Source of the DNA: Bacteroidales bacterium
GTDB lineage: Bacteria > Bacteroidota > Bacteroidia > Bacteroidales > F082
Length of the DNA: 64,000 bases
Direction of reading: 5' to 3'
Assembly: GCA_017651645.1 (NCBI GenBank)
Contig: JAGCCO010000017.1
Location: 1 to 64,000, forward strand
A model generated the notes under the pieces. That model ran no database searches. It had not been told where the DNA came from and saw only the letters and a program-made list of their open reading frames with translations. Positions 1 through 7,903 of this stretch are shown here, piece by piece. A program made the position numbers and the translations under genes. Every line of letters starts with the position of its first letter. Position 1 is the first letter of the stretch.

Positions 1-155
1 AGTCCAAGTATAGAGACAAGGCTCCTTCGGGAGCGAGAGGGCTGCTCGTCCGTCGTCTCAGGGTAGGGCGCTTGAGCCTGCGGGCGACCGCAGGCCTAGA
101 GAAATGACAGTCGCCCCGCAAGGGGAACAGAATCCCGCTTAATCGTCTGAATTGT
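1..155 (+). ncRNA. rnpB: RNase P RNA, 3' part (5' end outside the window)
   Basis: This is the catalytic RNA of RNase P, which trims the 5' leader of precursor tRNAs. Seen directly: the strongly conserved 3' half of a class A RNA, with GGGTAGGGCGCTTGAGCC at 61-78, the GGCCTAGA-GAAATGACAG stretch at about 93-110, and ACAGAATCCCGCTTA-TCGTCTGA near 127-150. Order and spacing match the 3' region of bacterial rnpB. The 5' half, including the GAGGAAAGTCC signature, lies upstream of the window. The 3' end is set by similarity and followed closely by a terminator hairpin at 164-191. Confidence 0.9.
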
Positions 156-163
156 TGCTTTAC

Positions 164-191
164 AAGGAGTCCCGCAAATGTGGGACTCCTT
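164..191. terminator. Bidirectional intrinsic terminator between rnpB and frdB
   Basis: Perfect 10-bp stem AAGGAGTCCC (164-173) with GGGACTCCTT (182-191) around a short loop. It lies between the 3' end of rnpB on the plus strand and the frdB stop codon (194-196) on the minus strand, so it probably ends both transcripts. Confidence 0.75.
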
Positions 192-193
192 TG

Positions 194-952
194 TCATTTG
201 TTTCTATCTCTCTCGAACAATGCCCCAATCCACTGCCGATTGAGCCGTGAAATGTTCTGCCGCTTGATGAGTTTCGGACACTCTGCCTCGCAGGCGTAGG
301 TGTTGGTGCAACTGCCGAAGCCCAATTCGTCCATCTTGGCGACCATCTTCTTCACACGATCGGCGGCTTCGATCTTACCTTGCGGCAACAAGGCCAGATG
401 GCTGATCTTGGCACCCACGAACAGCATCGCACTGGCGTTTTTGCATGCTGCTACACAAGCGCCGCAACCGATGCACGAAGCCGCGTCCATGGCCATGTCG
501 GCCTTGTGTTTCGGAATCGGAATCGTGTTGGCATCGGGCACGCCGCCAGTAGTGGTACTGATGTAGCCTCCTGTCTGTATGATTTTGTCGAACGCGGAAC
601 GGTCTACTACGAGGTCGCGGATAACGGGGAAGGCTTTGGCACGCCAGGGCTCGATCCAGATATCATCGCCATCCTTGAACTTTCGCATGTGAAGCTGGCA
701 GGTGGTGATGCCGTCGTCGTTGCCATGGGGGCGACCGTTGATATACAACCCGCACATGCCACAGATGCCCTCGCGGCAGTCGTTGTCGAAGCATACAGGA
801 TGCGCGATGCGGTCGTTGATAAGCCCCTCGTTCAGGATGTCAAGCATCTCAAGGAAAGAACAGTCGGGCGAGATTCCATCCAAAGGATAGGTCTCGAAAT
901 GTCCTTTGGCGCGGGCGTTCTCTTGTCTCCAAATATGTAGTGTGAATCTCAT
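194..952 (-). CDS. frdB: Fumarate reductase / succinate dehydrogenase iron-sulfur subunit
   Basis: Iron-sulfur subunit that carries electrons between the FAD of FrdA and quinone bound by FrdC at the cytoplasmic face of the membrane. The 252-residue protein has the usual three cluster sites: a [2Fe-2S] set at C54, C59, C64, C67 and C85 ([15 protein letters not shown]), a [4Fe-4S] set at C160, C163, C166 and C170 ([11 protein letters not shown]), and further cluster cysteines at C215, C221 and C225. It is the last gene of the operon, starting 3 bases after the frdA stop. In related anaerobic Bacteroidales the complex works mainly as a fumarate reductase; sequence alone does not fix the direction, so sdhB is an equally valid name. 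Confidence 0.95.
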   Translation of the reverse strand: MRFTLHIWRQENARAKGHFETYPLDGISPDCSFLEMLDILNEGLINDRIAHPVCFDNDCREGICGMCGLYINGRPHGNDDGITTCQLHMRKFKDGDDIWIEPWRAKAFPVIRDLVVDRSAFDKIIQTGGYISTTTGGVPDANTIPIPKHKADMAMDAASCIGCGACVAACKNASAMLFVGAKISHLALLPQGKIEAADRVKKMVAKMDELGFGSCTNTYACEAECPKLIKRQNISRLNRQWIGALFERDRNK

Positions 953-955
953 GGC

Positions 956-2917
956 TTACTTGTAATTACGTTTCGCAATCTGGATGTGTTCATAGACCAA
1001 CGGCTCCTTCTCCATGGTCTCGGGCTGACCATGGCCATGGTATTTCCATGCCGCGACATACATGAAATGCTCGTCGTCGCGGAGGGTCTCGCCGTCCTCA
1101 GTTTGGTGCTCGGTGCGGAAATGTCCGCCACACGACTCCTCACGGTGCATAGCATCAGTGATAACCAACTGTGCCAACTCGAAATAGTCCTCTAAACGGC
1201 AGGCCTTCTCCAACTCGGGGTTGAATTCGTTGGCTGTTCCAGGGATGAATACCGATTTCCAGAATTCGTCTTCCAGTTCGGTGACCAATTCTTTAGCTTT
1301 CGTAAGGCTCTCGCTGTTGCGTGCCATACCGCAGTATTCCCACATGATCTTGCCTAATTCCTTATGGAAATGGTCAACGATTTTCATGTTTGAAGGCCCC
1401 TGAGCCTGTCGAAGGGCCGAATTGCTCATTAACTTTTCAATCCTTTGTCGAACAGCTTTTTCTGCGGCGTCAAACTCGGGTGATGTCGCGGAGATTTTAC
1501 CCATATAGATTTGGTCGGCGAGGTAGTTCTGCAAGGTGTAAGGCAATACGAAATAGCCGTCAGCCAGTCCTTGCATGAGTGCCGAGGCACCGAGGCGGTT
1601 GGCACCGTGGTCGCTGAAGTTGGCCTCGCCGGCGGCGAAAAGTCCAGGGATGGTGGTCTGCAACTCGTAGTCCACCCAGAGACCGCCCATCGTATAGTGG
1701 ATGGCGGGGTAGATCATCATTGGGGTCTCGTATGGGTTCTCGTCGGTGATCTTCTGGTACATCTGGAAGAGGTTGCCGTATTTCTGTTCGACGGTATCTT
1801 TACCCAGGCGTTGGATGGCATCGGCAAAGTCGAGGTAAACAGCGTAACCTGTGCCTACGCCATAGCCTGCGTCGCAGCGTTCTTTGGCGGCACGCGAGGC
1901 AACATCACGAGGCACAAGGTTGCCGAAGGCGGGATAGCGACGTTCCAGATAATAGTCGCGGTTTTCTTCAGGTATCTCGGTGGGTCTCAGCTTGCCTGCG
2001 CGGATGGCTTCGGCATCTTCTTTCTTCTTGGGCACCCAGATGCGGCCGTCGTTGCGGAGGCTCTCACTCATCAGCGTGAGTTTGCTTTGGTAGTTGCCGT
2101 GTACGGGGATGCAGGTGGGGTGAATTTGCACATAGCAAGGGTTGGCGAAGGCAGCGCCTTTGCGATGGCATACCCAGGCGGCGCTGCCATTGCTGTTCAT
2201 GGCATTGGTGGAGAGGTAATAGAGGTTGCCGTAGCCGCCAGTGGCGAGCACCACGGCGTGAGCGGCATAGCGTTCCAAATCACCGGTAACGAGATTGCGG
2301 ACGATGATGCCACGAGCGCGACCGTCCACCACGACGAGGTCCATCATCTCGCAGCGCGTGTGCAGCTTCACCGTGCCACGTGCGATTTCACGGCTCAAGG
2401 CACCGTAAGCCCCGAGCAACAATTGTTGTCCCGTCTGCCCTTTGGCGTAAAAGGTTCTGCTGACTTGCGCTCCACCGAAGGAACGGTTGTCCAATAGTCC
2501 GCCGTAGTCACGGGCGAAGGGCACACCTTGCGCCACACATTGGTCGATGATGGCACCGCTGACCTCGGCCAAACGATACACATTGGCCTCACGGGCGCGG
2601 TAGTCGCCACCTTTTATGGTGTCACGGAAGAGACGTTCCACACTGTCGCCGTCGTTTTGATAATTCTTAGCCGCGTTGATGCCGCCTTGGGCGGCGATGC
2701 TGTGGGCGCGACGCGGCGAGTCTTGGATGCAGAATATCTCGACGTTGAAGCCCATGGCACCCAACGAAGCGGCTGTCGAAGCGCCAGCTAGTCCTGTACC
2801 GACCACGATGATGTCGAGTTTGCGTTTGTTGGCCGGGTTGACTAACTTCTGCGAGGCTTTATAGTTGGTCCATTTTTCGGCGAGCGGACCTGCAGGTATT
2901 TTGGAGTCTAGATTCAT
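956..2917 (-). CDS. frdA: Fumarate reductase / succinate dehydrogenase flavoprotein subunit
   Basis: Catalytic FAD subunit interconverting fumarate and succinate. The 653-residue length fits the family. The FAD-binding Rossmann motif [14 protein letters not shown] is near residue 41, the His-linked FAD region ([11 protein letters not shown]) near 70, and the active-site segment with HPT and the FAEGN-like region ([18 protein letters not shown]) further on. The C-terminal domain includes [17 protein letters not shown]. Odd feature: around residues 499-509 the sequence ALRQAQGP is encoded by a 24-base palindromic repeat (1395-1418) inserted in frame just before the HKELG segment, in a surface-variable position. 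Second-to-last gene of the operon, one base after the frdC stop. Confidence 0.95.
   Translation of the reverse strand: MNLDSKIPAGPLAEKWTNYKASQKLVNPANKRKLDIIVVGTGLAGASTAASLGAMGFNVEIFCIQDSPRRAHSIAAQGGINAAKNYQNDGDSVERLFRDTIKGGDYRAREANVYRLAEVSGAIIDQCVAQGVPFARDYGGLLDNRSFGGAQVSRTFYAKGQTGQQLLLGAYGALSREIARGTVKLHTRCEMMDLVVVDGRARGIIVRNLVTGDLERYAAHAVVLATGGYGNLYYLSTNAMNSNGSAAWVCHRKGAAFANPCYVQIHPTCIPVHGNYQSKLTLMSESLRNDGRIWVPKKKEDAEAIRAGKLRPTEIPEENRDYYLERRYPAFGNLVPRDVASRAAKERCDAGYGVGTGYAVYLDFADAIQRLGKDTVEQKYGNLFQMYQKITDENPYETPMMIYPAIHYTMGGLWVDYELQTTIPGLFAAGEANFSDHGANRLGASALMQGLADGYFVLPYTLQNYLADQIYMGKISATSPEFDAAEKAVRQRIEKLMSNSALRQAQGPSNMKIVDHFHKELGKIMWEYCGMARNSESLTKAKELVTELEDEFWKSVFIPGTANEFNPELEKACRLEDYFELAQLVITDAMHREESCGGHFRTEHQTEDGETLRDDEHFMYVAAWKYHGHGQPETMEKEPLVYEHIQIAKRNYK
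1395..1418 (-). repeat. Intragenic palindromic repeat, copy 1 (in frdA)
   Basis: Plus-strand reading GGCCCCTGAGCC then TGTCGAAGGGCC, with GGCCC/GGGCC ends that can pair. It matches the copy at 8345-8368 in nqrF at 22 of 24 bases. Here the minus strand is translated in the frame giving A-L-R-Q-A-Q-G-P. Confidence 0.85.
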
Positions 2918-2918
2918 A

Positions 2919-3566
2919 TCACGCGGCTTGAAGGAATGTTATGATGACAACGGAGGCAAACATCAGGCAAATCACCGTTGCGTAGATGATGCCGATAATC
3001 TCGATGGCCTTACCGTATTTATAATTGTAAAGTCCCAAAGTTTGAAAGATGGCCGCGAAACCGTGGCGCATGTGGAACCAAACGATGACGAAGAAGATAA
3101 GGTAAGAGATGGCAATATGAGGGATTTGGAACTTTTCTCGGGCTTGTTGATAGAAGTTGAGATTGCCGTCAATCCAACCGAGTTTGACGAAAAAGAAGTC
3201 CATGAAATGTAGCAGTAGGCAGGCGATGATGAGAATACCCGTCCAGACTTGCAGTTTGGAGCCAGTATGCGTCTTGGTGCGCTGGGCTTTATGGTAGCCT
3301 TTAGGTCGTGCTCTCTTGTTGGTGATGGCTAACCAAATCGTCAAGATGATATGGAGTAGCAAGGCACCAAACAACACGATTTCAAAGGCTTTGATGACAT
3401 AATTGGTGCCCATGAAATCGCAGAAGTCGTTGTACCACTTGCCGCCGTCGTTTCGAAGGATACACAGGTTTGCCGAGGCATGAAATAGCAGGAAGATGCT
3501 CAGAAAAGCACCTAATAATGCAACGAGAATCTTCTTGGAAATGGAATGTATTTTAGGAATGTTCAT
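2919..3566 (-). CDS. frdC: Fumarate reductase / succinate dehydrogenase cytochrome b subunit
   Basis: Membrane anchor that binds heme b and menaquinone and docks FrdAB. The 215-residue protein has about five hydrophobic helices with histidines placed as expected for di-heme cytochrome b558 of the Bacteroidetes/epsilonproteobacterial type ([39 protein letters not shown]). It begins 6 bases after the NapH-like gene and is followed one base later by frdA, so the four genes appear to form one transcript. Confidence 0.92.
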   Translation of the reverse strand: MNIPKIHSISKKILVALLGAFLSIFLLFHASANLCILRNDGGKWYNDFCDFMGTNYVIKAFEIVLFGALLLHIILTIWLAITNKRARPKGYHKAQRTKTHTGSKLQVWTGILIIACLLLHFMDFFFVKLGWIDGNLNFYQQAREKFQIPHIAISYLIFFVIVWFHMRHGFAAIFQTLGLYNYKYGKAIEIIGIIYATVICLMFASVVIITFLQAA

Positions 3567-3572
3567 ATCAGG

Positions 3573-4391
3573 TTATTTCAATGCGTTAACAGGACAGGCT
3601 TTCTTGCATTTTTGGCAAAGGATGCACTCGGTGGCGTTCTTTCGGTTGCGCGAATTCCGGTTGACTTCCACATCCATCGGGCAGACCTTCAAGCACTTGC
3701 CGCAGTGGATGCATTTTTCCTCATCGCATTTGATGCGCAGCCAGGAGAAATAGCTCATCGGTTTCAGGAAGACCGTTATTGGACAGATGTATTTGCAGAA
3801 GGCGCGGTTGTCTTTCAGGGCCAAGGCAAGGATGATTCCGACCGCGTAATACAACACGTTCCCTGCCAAGAAAAGGTAAAACATCGTGATTTTGTTGGCT
3901 TTGCCTAAGTACATGAGTAGAACGACCAAGGCAAGTGAAAGGCCAAACATGACATATCGTATCCAACCTATGTTTTTCCTTGGGTTTGCGGGCGTTTTGT
4001 AAGGCAGCAAGTCAAGGATCATGGCCGTCCAGCAGGCATAGCCGCACCAACCGCGTCCAAACAACAGTGGACCGAAAATCTTGGCGATGGCATAATGCAG
4101 TACACCTGCACCTAACACGCCAGAGAATAAATAATACCAAAAGCCTTCAATTTGCATGTTCTCCCTGCACATTAAACCAAGGAAAACGAGCATGTATGCG
4201 CCTACGCAGAACTGTATCAATTCCCGCGCATATTTCCAGCCTTTCGCCGACAAAGCGAGTCCGATGCCAAGACTGCATCCGATATAGGTGAAGTTCAATA
4301 GATAAAATAGGCTGCCCGTGGTCAGCCACAACGAAATAGCAATGGCCTCAAAGACCAAGAATAGGATGATAGCTGTCTTATACTTTTTCAC
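3573..4391 (-). CDS. NapH/MauN-like membrane ferredoxin, first gene of the frd operon
   Basis: Polytopic membrane protein with cytoplasmic-type iron-sulfur sites, probably an electron carrier to or from the quinone pool. Seen: about five transmembrane helices, the paired motifs GRGWCGYACW and CKYICPITVF typical of NapH/MauN/NosR C-terminal relatives, and a C-terminal double [4Fe-4S] ferredoxin (CIHCGKCLKVCP and CILCQKCKKACP). I place the start at GTG 4391 (272 aa): the first transmembrane helix begins right after it, and a strong promoter box lies at 4407-4414. The open frame continues upstream to an ATG at 4514, but that would run through both divergent promoters and into bcp. Its role with fumarate reductase is inferred from position. 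Confidence 0.85.
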   Translation of the reverse strand: MKKYKTAIILFLVFEAIAISLWLTTGSLFYLLNFTYIGCSLGIGLALSAKGWKYARELIQFCVGAYMLVFLGLMCRENMQIEGFWYYLFSGVLGAGVLHYAIAKIFGPLLFGRGWCGYACWTAMILDLLPYKTPANPRKNIGWIRYVMFGLSLALVVLLMYLGKANKITMFYLFLAGNVLYYAVGIILALALKDNRAFCKYICPITVFLKPMSYFSWLRIKCDEEKCIHCGKCLKVCPMDVEVNRNSRNRKNATECILCQKCKKACPVNALK

Positions 4392-4406
4392 TTGGATAAA
4401 TTTTGG

Positions 4407-4438
4407 CAAAAGTACTTGTTTTTCGGGAGATGGGCAAA
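4407..4438 (-). promoter_or_regulatory. Bacteroidota-type promoter of the NapH-like/frdCAB operon
   Basis: On the minus strand TTTG (4435-4438), 20 bases, then TACTTTTG (4407-4414), a near-perfect match to the phylum's -33/-7 consensus. The box ends 16 bases before the GTG start at 4391, so the leader would be very short. Confidence 0.75.
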
Positions 4439-4441
4439 TTA

Positions 4442-4471
4442 TTTGTTTGTGGATGAATTTCCGTATATTTG
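4442..4471 (+). promoter_or_regulatory. Bacteroidota-type promoter of bcp
   Basis: TTTG (4442-4445), 18 bases, TATATTTG (4464-4471), 23 bases before the bcp ATG. It is back to back with the frd operon promoter. Confidence 0.7.
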
Positions 4472-4494
4472 CGTCCAAATTAAACATACAAACT

Positions 4495-4938
4495 ATGCTG
4501 CAAAAAGGAACCAAAGCCCCTTATTTTGAAGGGCAAGACGAGAACGGCAACCTCGTTAAATTGACTGATTTTGCCGGAAAGAAATTAGTGCTTTACTTTT
4601 ATCCTAAGGACAGCACCCCAGGCTGTACCGCCGAGGCTTGCGACCTGCGCGACAACTACGAGCGCTTCCTCGCTTTAGGCTATAATGTGTTGGGTGTCAG
4701 TCGCGACAGTGCCGCCTCGCACCAACGCTTCATCGCCAAATACAGCCTGCCTTTCCACCTCATCGCTAACACTGATTTGACCATCCTGAAAGCCTACGAG
4801 GCTTGGGGCGAGAAGAAGATGTACGGCAAGGTGACAGAAGGAACACTACGTACCACCTATGTCATTGATGAGAAAGGCGTTATCATCGATGCTATCGGCA
4901 AGGTCGACACGAAAAACCACACTGCTCAAATACTATAA
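4495..4938 (+). CDS. bcp: Thioredoxin-dependent thiol peroxidase (Bcp/peroxiredoxin Q)
   Basis: Cytoplasmic peroxiredoxin reducing hydrogen and organic peroxides. The 147-residue protein begins MLQKGTKAPYF and has the Bcp active site YPKDSTPGCTAEACDLRD: the peroxidatic Cys follows TPG and the resolving Cys follows five residues later, as in PrxQ. Start chosen at ATG 4495 because the promoter lies just upstream and the N-terminus aligns with the family; the longer upstream frame would be untranscribed. The C-terminal end KNHTAQIL is as expected. First gene of a likely plus-strand cluster. Confidence 0.93.
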   Translation: MLQKGTKAPYFEGQDENGNLVKLTDFAGKKLVLYFYPKDSTPGCTAEACDLRDNYERFLALGYNVLGVSRDSAASHQRFIAKYSLPFHLIANTDLTILKAYEAWGEKKMYGKVTEGTLRTTYVIDEKGVIIDAIGKVDTKNHTAQIL

Positions 4939-4945
4939 GAAAGAA

Positions 4946-5716
4946 ATGAAACGAATTGTCATAGTGATACTAACAGCTATCTTGTTATGCGGCTGCCGTC
5001 AAACCAAAAATGAGCCAACGGAGTCCGAACCATTGACAGTACCGTTGTCGCCTACCGATGATGCCAGCCAGTTTGTGGTCTTGGCTGAGGCCATACCCGA
5101 TGTCATCCTTGAAATCCGTTACTATGGCACCTATAACTTCGTCGGCGCTCGCGTGGACGGCTATGCGGAGCCCATCGCTTTGCTCACCCGTCAGGCTGCC
5201 GACAGCCTTCGTGCCGTGAGCGATGACTTGCTGGAGCAGGGTTATCGTTTGAAGATTTATGATGCCTATCGCCCGCAGTGCGCCGTCGACCATTTCGTGC
5301 GCTGGGCCGCTGATGTCAACGACACGCTCATGAAACCCTATTTTTATCCCGAAATGCCCCGTGACAGCCTCTTTGAGTTGGGCTACATCGCCAAGCGGAG
5401 CGGTCACACGCGTGGCTCCACCGTAGACCTGACACTCTTTGACATGGAAACTGAGAAGGAAGTGGACATGGGCGGCACCTTCGATTGGTTTGGTCTCGAG
5501 AGCCACCCTGATTTTGGAGGTAATCCCCAAACGGGTGAATACAAAGGCGATGCACAAATCACCGCCGAGCAGTTCCACAACCGCATGATCTTGCGAGAGG
5601 CCATGCTGCGCCACGGTTTCAAGGCCATCAATGAAGAATGGTGGCATTTCACTTTGAAGAATGAGCCGTTCCCGGATACATATTTCACATTCCCTGTGAA
5701 GCGGCTGCCCAACTAG
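4946..5716 (+). CDS. D-alanyl-D-alanine dipeptidase-like lipoprotein (VanX/DdpX, M15 family)
   Basis: Zinc metallopeptidase family that splits D-Ala-D-Ala or related peptidoglycan dipeptides. The 256-residue protein starts at ATG 4946, 8 bases after bcp, with a lipoprotein signal peptide whose lipid-accepting Cys is in LLCGC (residue 17). Family motifs are intact: YRPQCAVDHF, the zinc/active-site segment SGHTRGSTVDLTL (SxHxxGxxxD), and EWWHF near the C-terminus with the catalytic Glu and third zinc ligand His. As a chromosomal periplasmic-side lipoprotein it is more likely involved in wall-peptide turnover than in glycopeptide resistance; no vanHA-like genes are nearby. Confidence 0.88.
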   Translation: MKRIVIVILTAILLCGCRQTKNEPTESEPLTVPLSPTDDASQFVVLAEAIPDVILEIRYYGTYNFVGARVDGYAEPIALLTRQAADSLRAVSDDLLEQGYRLKIYDAYRPQCAVDHFVRWAADVNDTLMKPYFYPEMPRDSLFELGYIAKRSGHTRGSTVDLTLFDMETEKEVDMGGTFDWFGLESHPDFGGNPQTGEYKGDAQITAEQFHNRMILREAMLRHGFKAINEEWWHFTLKNEPFPDTYFTFPVKRLPN

Positions 5717-5720
5717 AATT

Positions 5721-6227
5721 ATGTCCGAACTCAAAACCATATTGTCAGGCAGGATCAGTGGAAGCGATGCCAGAGCCTTGGCTAAAGGAGATTTCATAGA
5801 GGAGTTGTTTCAACTGCTCTTTGACGAAGACAAACGTACCTCTGACAATGCTGCTTGGGTGATGACGCACTTACCCAAAACAGCGGATGCCTGGCTGACC
5901 GAACACCAAAACACTCTCATTGATGAGACCATGCGCACGGTAAGTACCACCAAACGTCGCCTCATCATGAACCTATTGGATAGAACGCCTTTTAACCCCG
6001 ACCACATCCGCACCGATTTTCTCGATTTCTGCTTCAACATCATGCTTTCCGATGAGCCCATTGGCGTGAAGACTTTGGCCATTAAACTGACTTATGCCCA
6101 GAGCGTCCATTATCCTGAGCTGCTCGAAGAGTTCAACACCGCGCTACAAATGATGGAACCAGAGGTGCTGCCGGCCGCATTGAAACATATCCGAGGGAAA
6201 ATGATGAAAAAACAATTCAATAACTAA
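5721..6227 (+). CDS. Alpha-helical (HEAT-like) protein of unknown function
   Basis: 168-residue soluble protein with no recognised catalytic motif. It reads as successive amphipathic helices (ALAKGDFIEELFQLLF, DNAAWVMTHLP, TKRRLIMNLLDRTPF, GVKTLAIKLTYAQS, LPAALKHIRGKMMKK) consistent with a short HEAT/ARM-like solenoid. Proteins of this type sit near housekeeping genes in Bacteroidales; I do not know the role. It lies 4 bases after the VanX-like stop and 3 bases before the acetyltransferase start, so it is probably co-transcribed with them. Confidence 0.75.
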   Translation: MSELKTILSGRISGSDARALAKGDFIEELFQLLFDEDKRTSDNAAWVMTHLPKTADAWLTEHQNTLIDETMRTVSTTKRRLIMNLLDRTPFNPDHIRTDFLDFCFNIMLSDEPIGVKTLAIKLTYAQSVHYPELLEEFNTALQMMEPEVLPAALKHIRGKMMKKQFNN

Positions 6228-6230
6228 ACT

Positions 6231-6716
6231 ATGAACATGCAATTCACTATCCGTCCTGCGAAGCCCGAAGAAGCTGGCCTTGTCCTCGAATTCATCAAGA
6301 AGCTCGCCGTTTATGAGAAATGCGCCGATGAGGTCGTGGCCGATGAAGCTACTATTTACCATTCCCTTTTTGTGGAGCGTTCCGCTGAGGTGGTTTTTGC
6401 CGAAGAAGATGGCGCAGTCGTTGGTTTTGCCTTGTTTTTCCACAATTTCTCCACTTTCGTCGGGCGCAAAGGCCTCTATCTCGAGGACTTGTTCATCCAT
6501 CCCGAGAAACGTGGTCGGGGTTACGGCAAGGCACTGCTGAAATACCTCGCCAAAATAGCCGTGGAGCGTAATTGTGGCCGCATGGAGTGGATTTGTCTTG
6601 ATTGGAACAAACCTGCCTTGACCGTTTATCGCAGCATCGGTGCCGTGCCTATGGACGAATGGACTGTGCAGCGTTTGGATGAAACAGCCTTGAAAAAGTT
6701 CGCATCGGAGGATTGA
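6231..6716 (+). CDS. GNAT-family N-acetyltransferase
   Basis: Acetyl-CoA-dependent acetyltransferase; substrate unknown, with an overall pattern like diamine/spermidine acetyltransferases (SAT-like). The 161-residue protein begins FTIRPAKPEEAGLVLEFIKKLA, has the acetyl-CoA loop in LEDLFIHPEKRGRGYGKALL (motif A, R/Q-x-x-G-x-G/A) and a C-terminal motif WNKPALTVYRSIGAVPMDEW, where the Tyr is the usual general acid. Start at ATG 6231, 3 bases after the preceding stop; the stop overlaps the leader of the next gene. Confidence 0.88.
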   Translation: MNMQFTIRPAKPEEAGLVLEFIKKLAVYEKCADEVVADEATIYHSLFVERSAEVVFAEEDGAVVGFALFFHNFSTFVGRKGLYLEDLFIHPEKRGRGYGKALLKYLAKIAVERNCGRMEWICLDWNKPALTVYRSIGAVPMDEWTVQRLDETALKKFASED

Positions 6717-6718
6717 AA

Positions 6719-7219
6719 ATGGATGTGTACCGCTATCAAACCCCCGAGGGTTTCGATAACATGCAAATGTGCACCGACGGTGAGGTGCTGACGGGCCTGT
6801 GGTTTGCAGGATCGCGTGATGAAAATAAACATATATCGGACGTTGTAGAGACGCAAAATGTTGTGTCTCTACCGTCCATAATTCAGGATACCTTTTGTTG
6901 GTTAGATGTTTATTTCACAGGCCATCAGCCCGATTTCACACCGGCCTACCGTATGGAAGGTCTGACGCCTTTTCGTAAGGCGGTCTTGGATGTCGTATGC
7001 GAAATCCCATTCGGTCAAACCATGACCTACGGTGATGTCGCGAAACGGTTGGATGTTCATTCTGCGCAGGCGGTGGGTGGTGCAGTAGGGTGGAATCCCA
7101 TCTGTCTCATCGTGCCATGTCATCGTGTGATGGGTGCCAAGGGCAAACTCACGGGTTATGGCGGTGGACTGCTCAACAAGATAGCCTTGCTGAAACTGGA
7201 AGGATTGTGTCTTATTTGA
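6719..7219 (+). CDS. ogt: Methylated-DNA--protein-cysteine S-methyltransferase
   Basis: Suicide repair protein that removes alkyl groups from O6-alkylguanine. The 166-residue protein has the acceptor motif PCHRVMGAKGKLTGYGGGL with the catalytic Cys, preceded by the helix-turn-helix region (IPFGQTMTYGDVAKRL) and the QAVGGAVGWNP segment. Start at ATG 6719, 2 bases after the acetyltransferase stop. In the less conserved N-terminal domain the residues VVETQNVVSLP are encoded by a palindromic repeat (6845-6872) related to one at 27368-27395. The 3' end overlaps the convergent gene at 7212 by 8 bases. Confidence 0.93.
   Translation: MDVYRYQTPEGFDNMQMCTDGEVLTGLWFAGSRDENKHISDVVETQNVVSLPSIIQDTFCWLDVYFTGHQPDFTPAYRMEGLTPFRKAVLDVVCEIPFGQTMTYGDVAKRLDVHSAQAVGGAVGWNPICLIVPCHRVMGAKGKLTGYGGGLLNKIALLKLEGLCLI
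6845..6872. repeat. 28-base GTAGAGAC palindrome, copy 1 (inside ogt)
   Basis: Left arm GTAGAGACGCAAAA, right arm TGTTGTGTCTCTAC; 12 of 14 positions are complementary. Same length and same outer arms as the perfect palindrome at 27368-27395. It is translated in frame inside the variable N-terminal domain of Ogt. Confidence 0.8.
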
Positions 7220-7874
7220 AGCCGAAGAAATCCTTCAAGCCTTTTTTCTCTTTTAATTCGTTAGGTGTGAAGCCATAGTGCGCCGCAGCCGAAAGCGTCA
7301 CCACGTTTTCGAGGAACTCGTCATAAGGCAACTCAAACCACTCTTCTGGGATGTCGGTATGTATGGTGCCACCATCATTGTGGCCGCCGCCCCACCACCA
7401 CGATTCGTCGAGTGAGGCCTGATAGGTGCCGTCGTCAAATTTGTCGAAAGCATACCAGGTGGTCCATTCTTTCATCCCTTCGGGTGTTTTGGGTCCCTCA
7501 TAATGCGGAGCGGAATGGTCTTTCTCGGAATAGCCAGGCTCGCCTTTTTCGGCGCCACAACGATACACTAGGAAACGCTCGTCGGTTTCTCGCGGAATCC
7601 TTTCCAAGGTGAAAGGACCATCCACGTAGATAGCTCTCTTCCTGCCCTTAACGCGGTTCGATGCTTTCATCATCCTCGTGATGGCTGCGATGGGCTTCTT
7701 TGCTTCTCTTTCTCTCAGCAGACCCTTTTTCGCAAGAATGTCATGGATTTCTTTGACCTCGTCATCCCATCCGTTGACGTAATATCTGTAGGTATCGTCG
7801 TCGTATGCGTAATAAGTGCCAACATATAGGTCGTTGCCGTAGGTGAGTTTGTATTCATCAATGATCCAGCTCAT
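7212..7874 (-). CDS. Conserved hypothetical protein
   Basis: 220-residue soluble protein, rich in Tyr, Trp, Asp and Glu, without signal peptide or membrane segment. Visible pieces: an N-terminal MSWIIDEYKLTYGNDLYVG, a basic middle (MMKASNRVKGRKRAIYVDGPF) and a Trp-rich segment SLDESWWWGGGHNDGGTIH. No recognised fold or motif. It is a standalone minus-strand gene between nqrF (29 bases downstream on that strand) and the convergent ogt, with which it shares 8 bases of 3' sequence. It could be read through into from no visible upstream gene, so it needs its own promoter, which I could not identify. Confidence 0.65.
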   Translation of the reverse strand: MSWIIDEYKLTYGNDLYVGTYYAYDDDTYRYYVNGWDDEVKEIHDILAKKGLLREREAKKPIAAITRMMKASNRVKGRKRAIYVDGPFTLERIPRETDERFLVYRCGAEKGEPGYSEKDHSAPHYEGPKTPEGMKEWTTWYAFDKFDDGTYQASLDESWWWGGGHNDGGTIHTDIPEEWFELPYDEFLENVVTLSAAAHYGFTPNELKEKKGLKDFFGFK

Positions 7875-7903
7875 GGTTTTAGTTTTTTTGTGAGATAAAG
7901 CGT

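Noticed and set aside
1511..2497. Long plus-strand frame opposite frdA
   Set aside because: Antisense to conserved FrdA with no promoter and no family match; a codon-bias shadow.
4392..4514. N-terminal extension of the NapH-like protein to ATG 4514
   Set aside because: It would be read across two divergent promoters and overlap bcp; the GTG at 4391 fits the first transmembrane helix and the promoter.
4946..5716. Vancomycin-resistance gene (VanX)
   Set aside because: It is a lipoprotein in a housekeeping cluster with no vanH, vanA, vanR or vanS homologue beside it.
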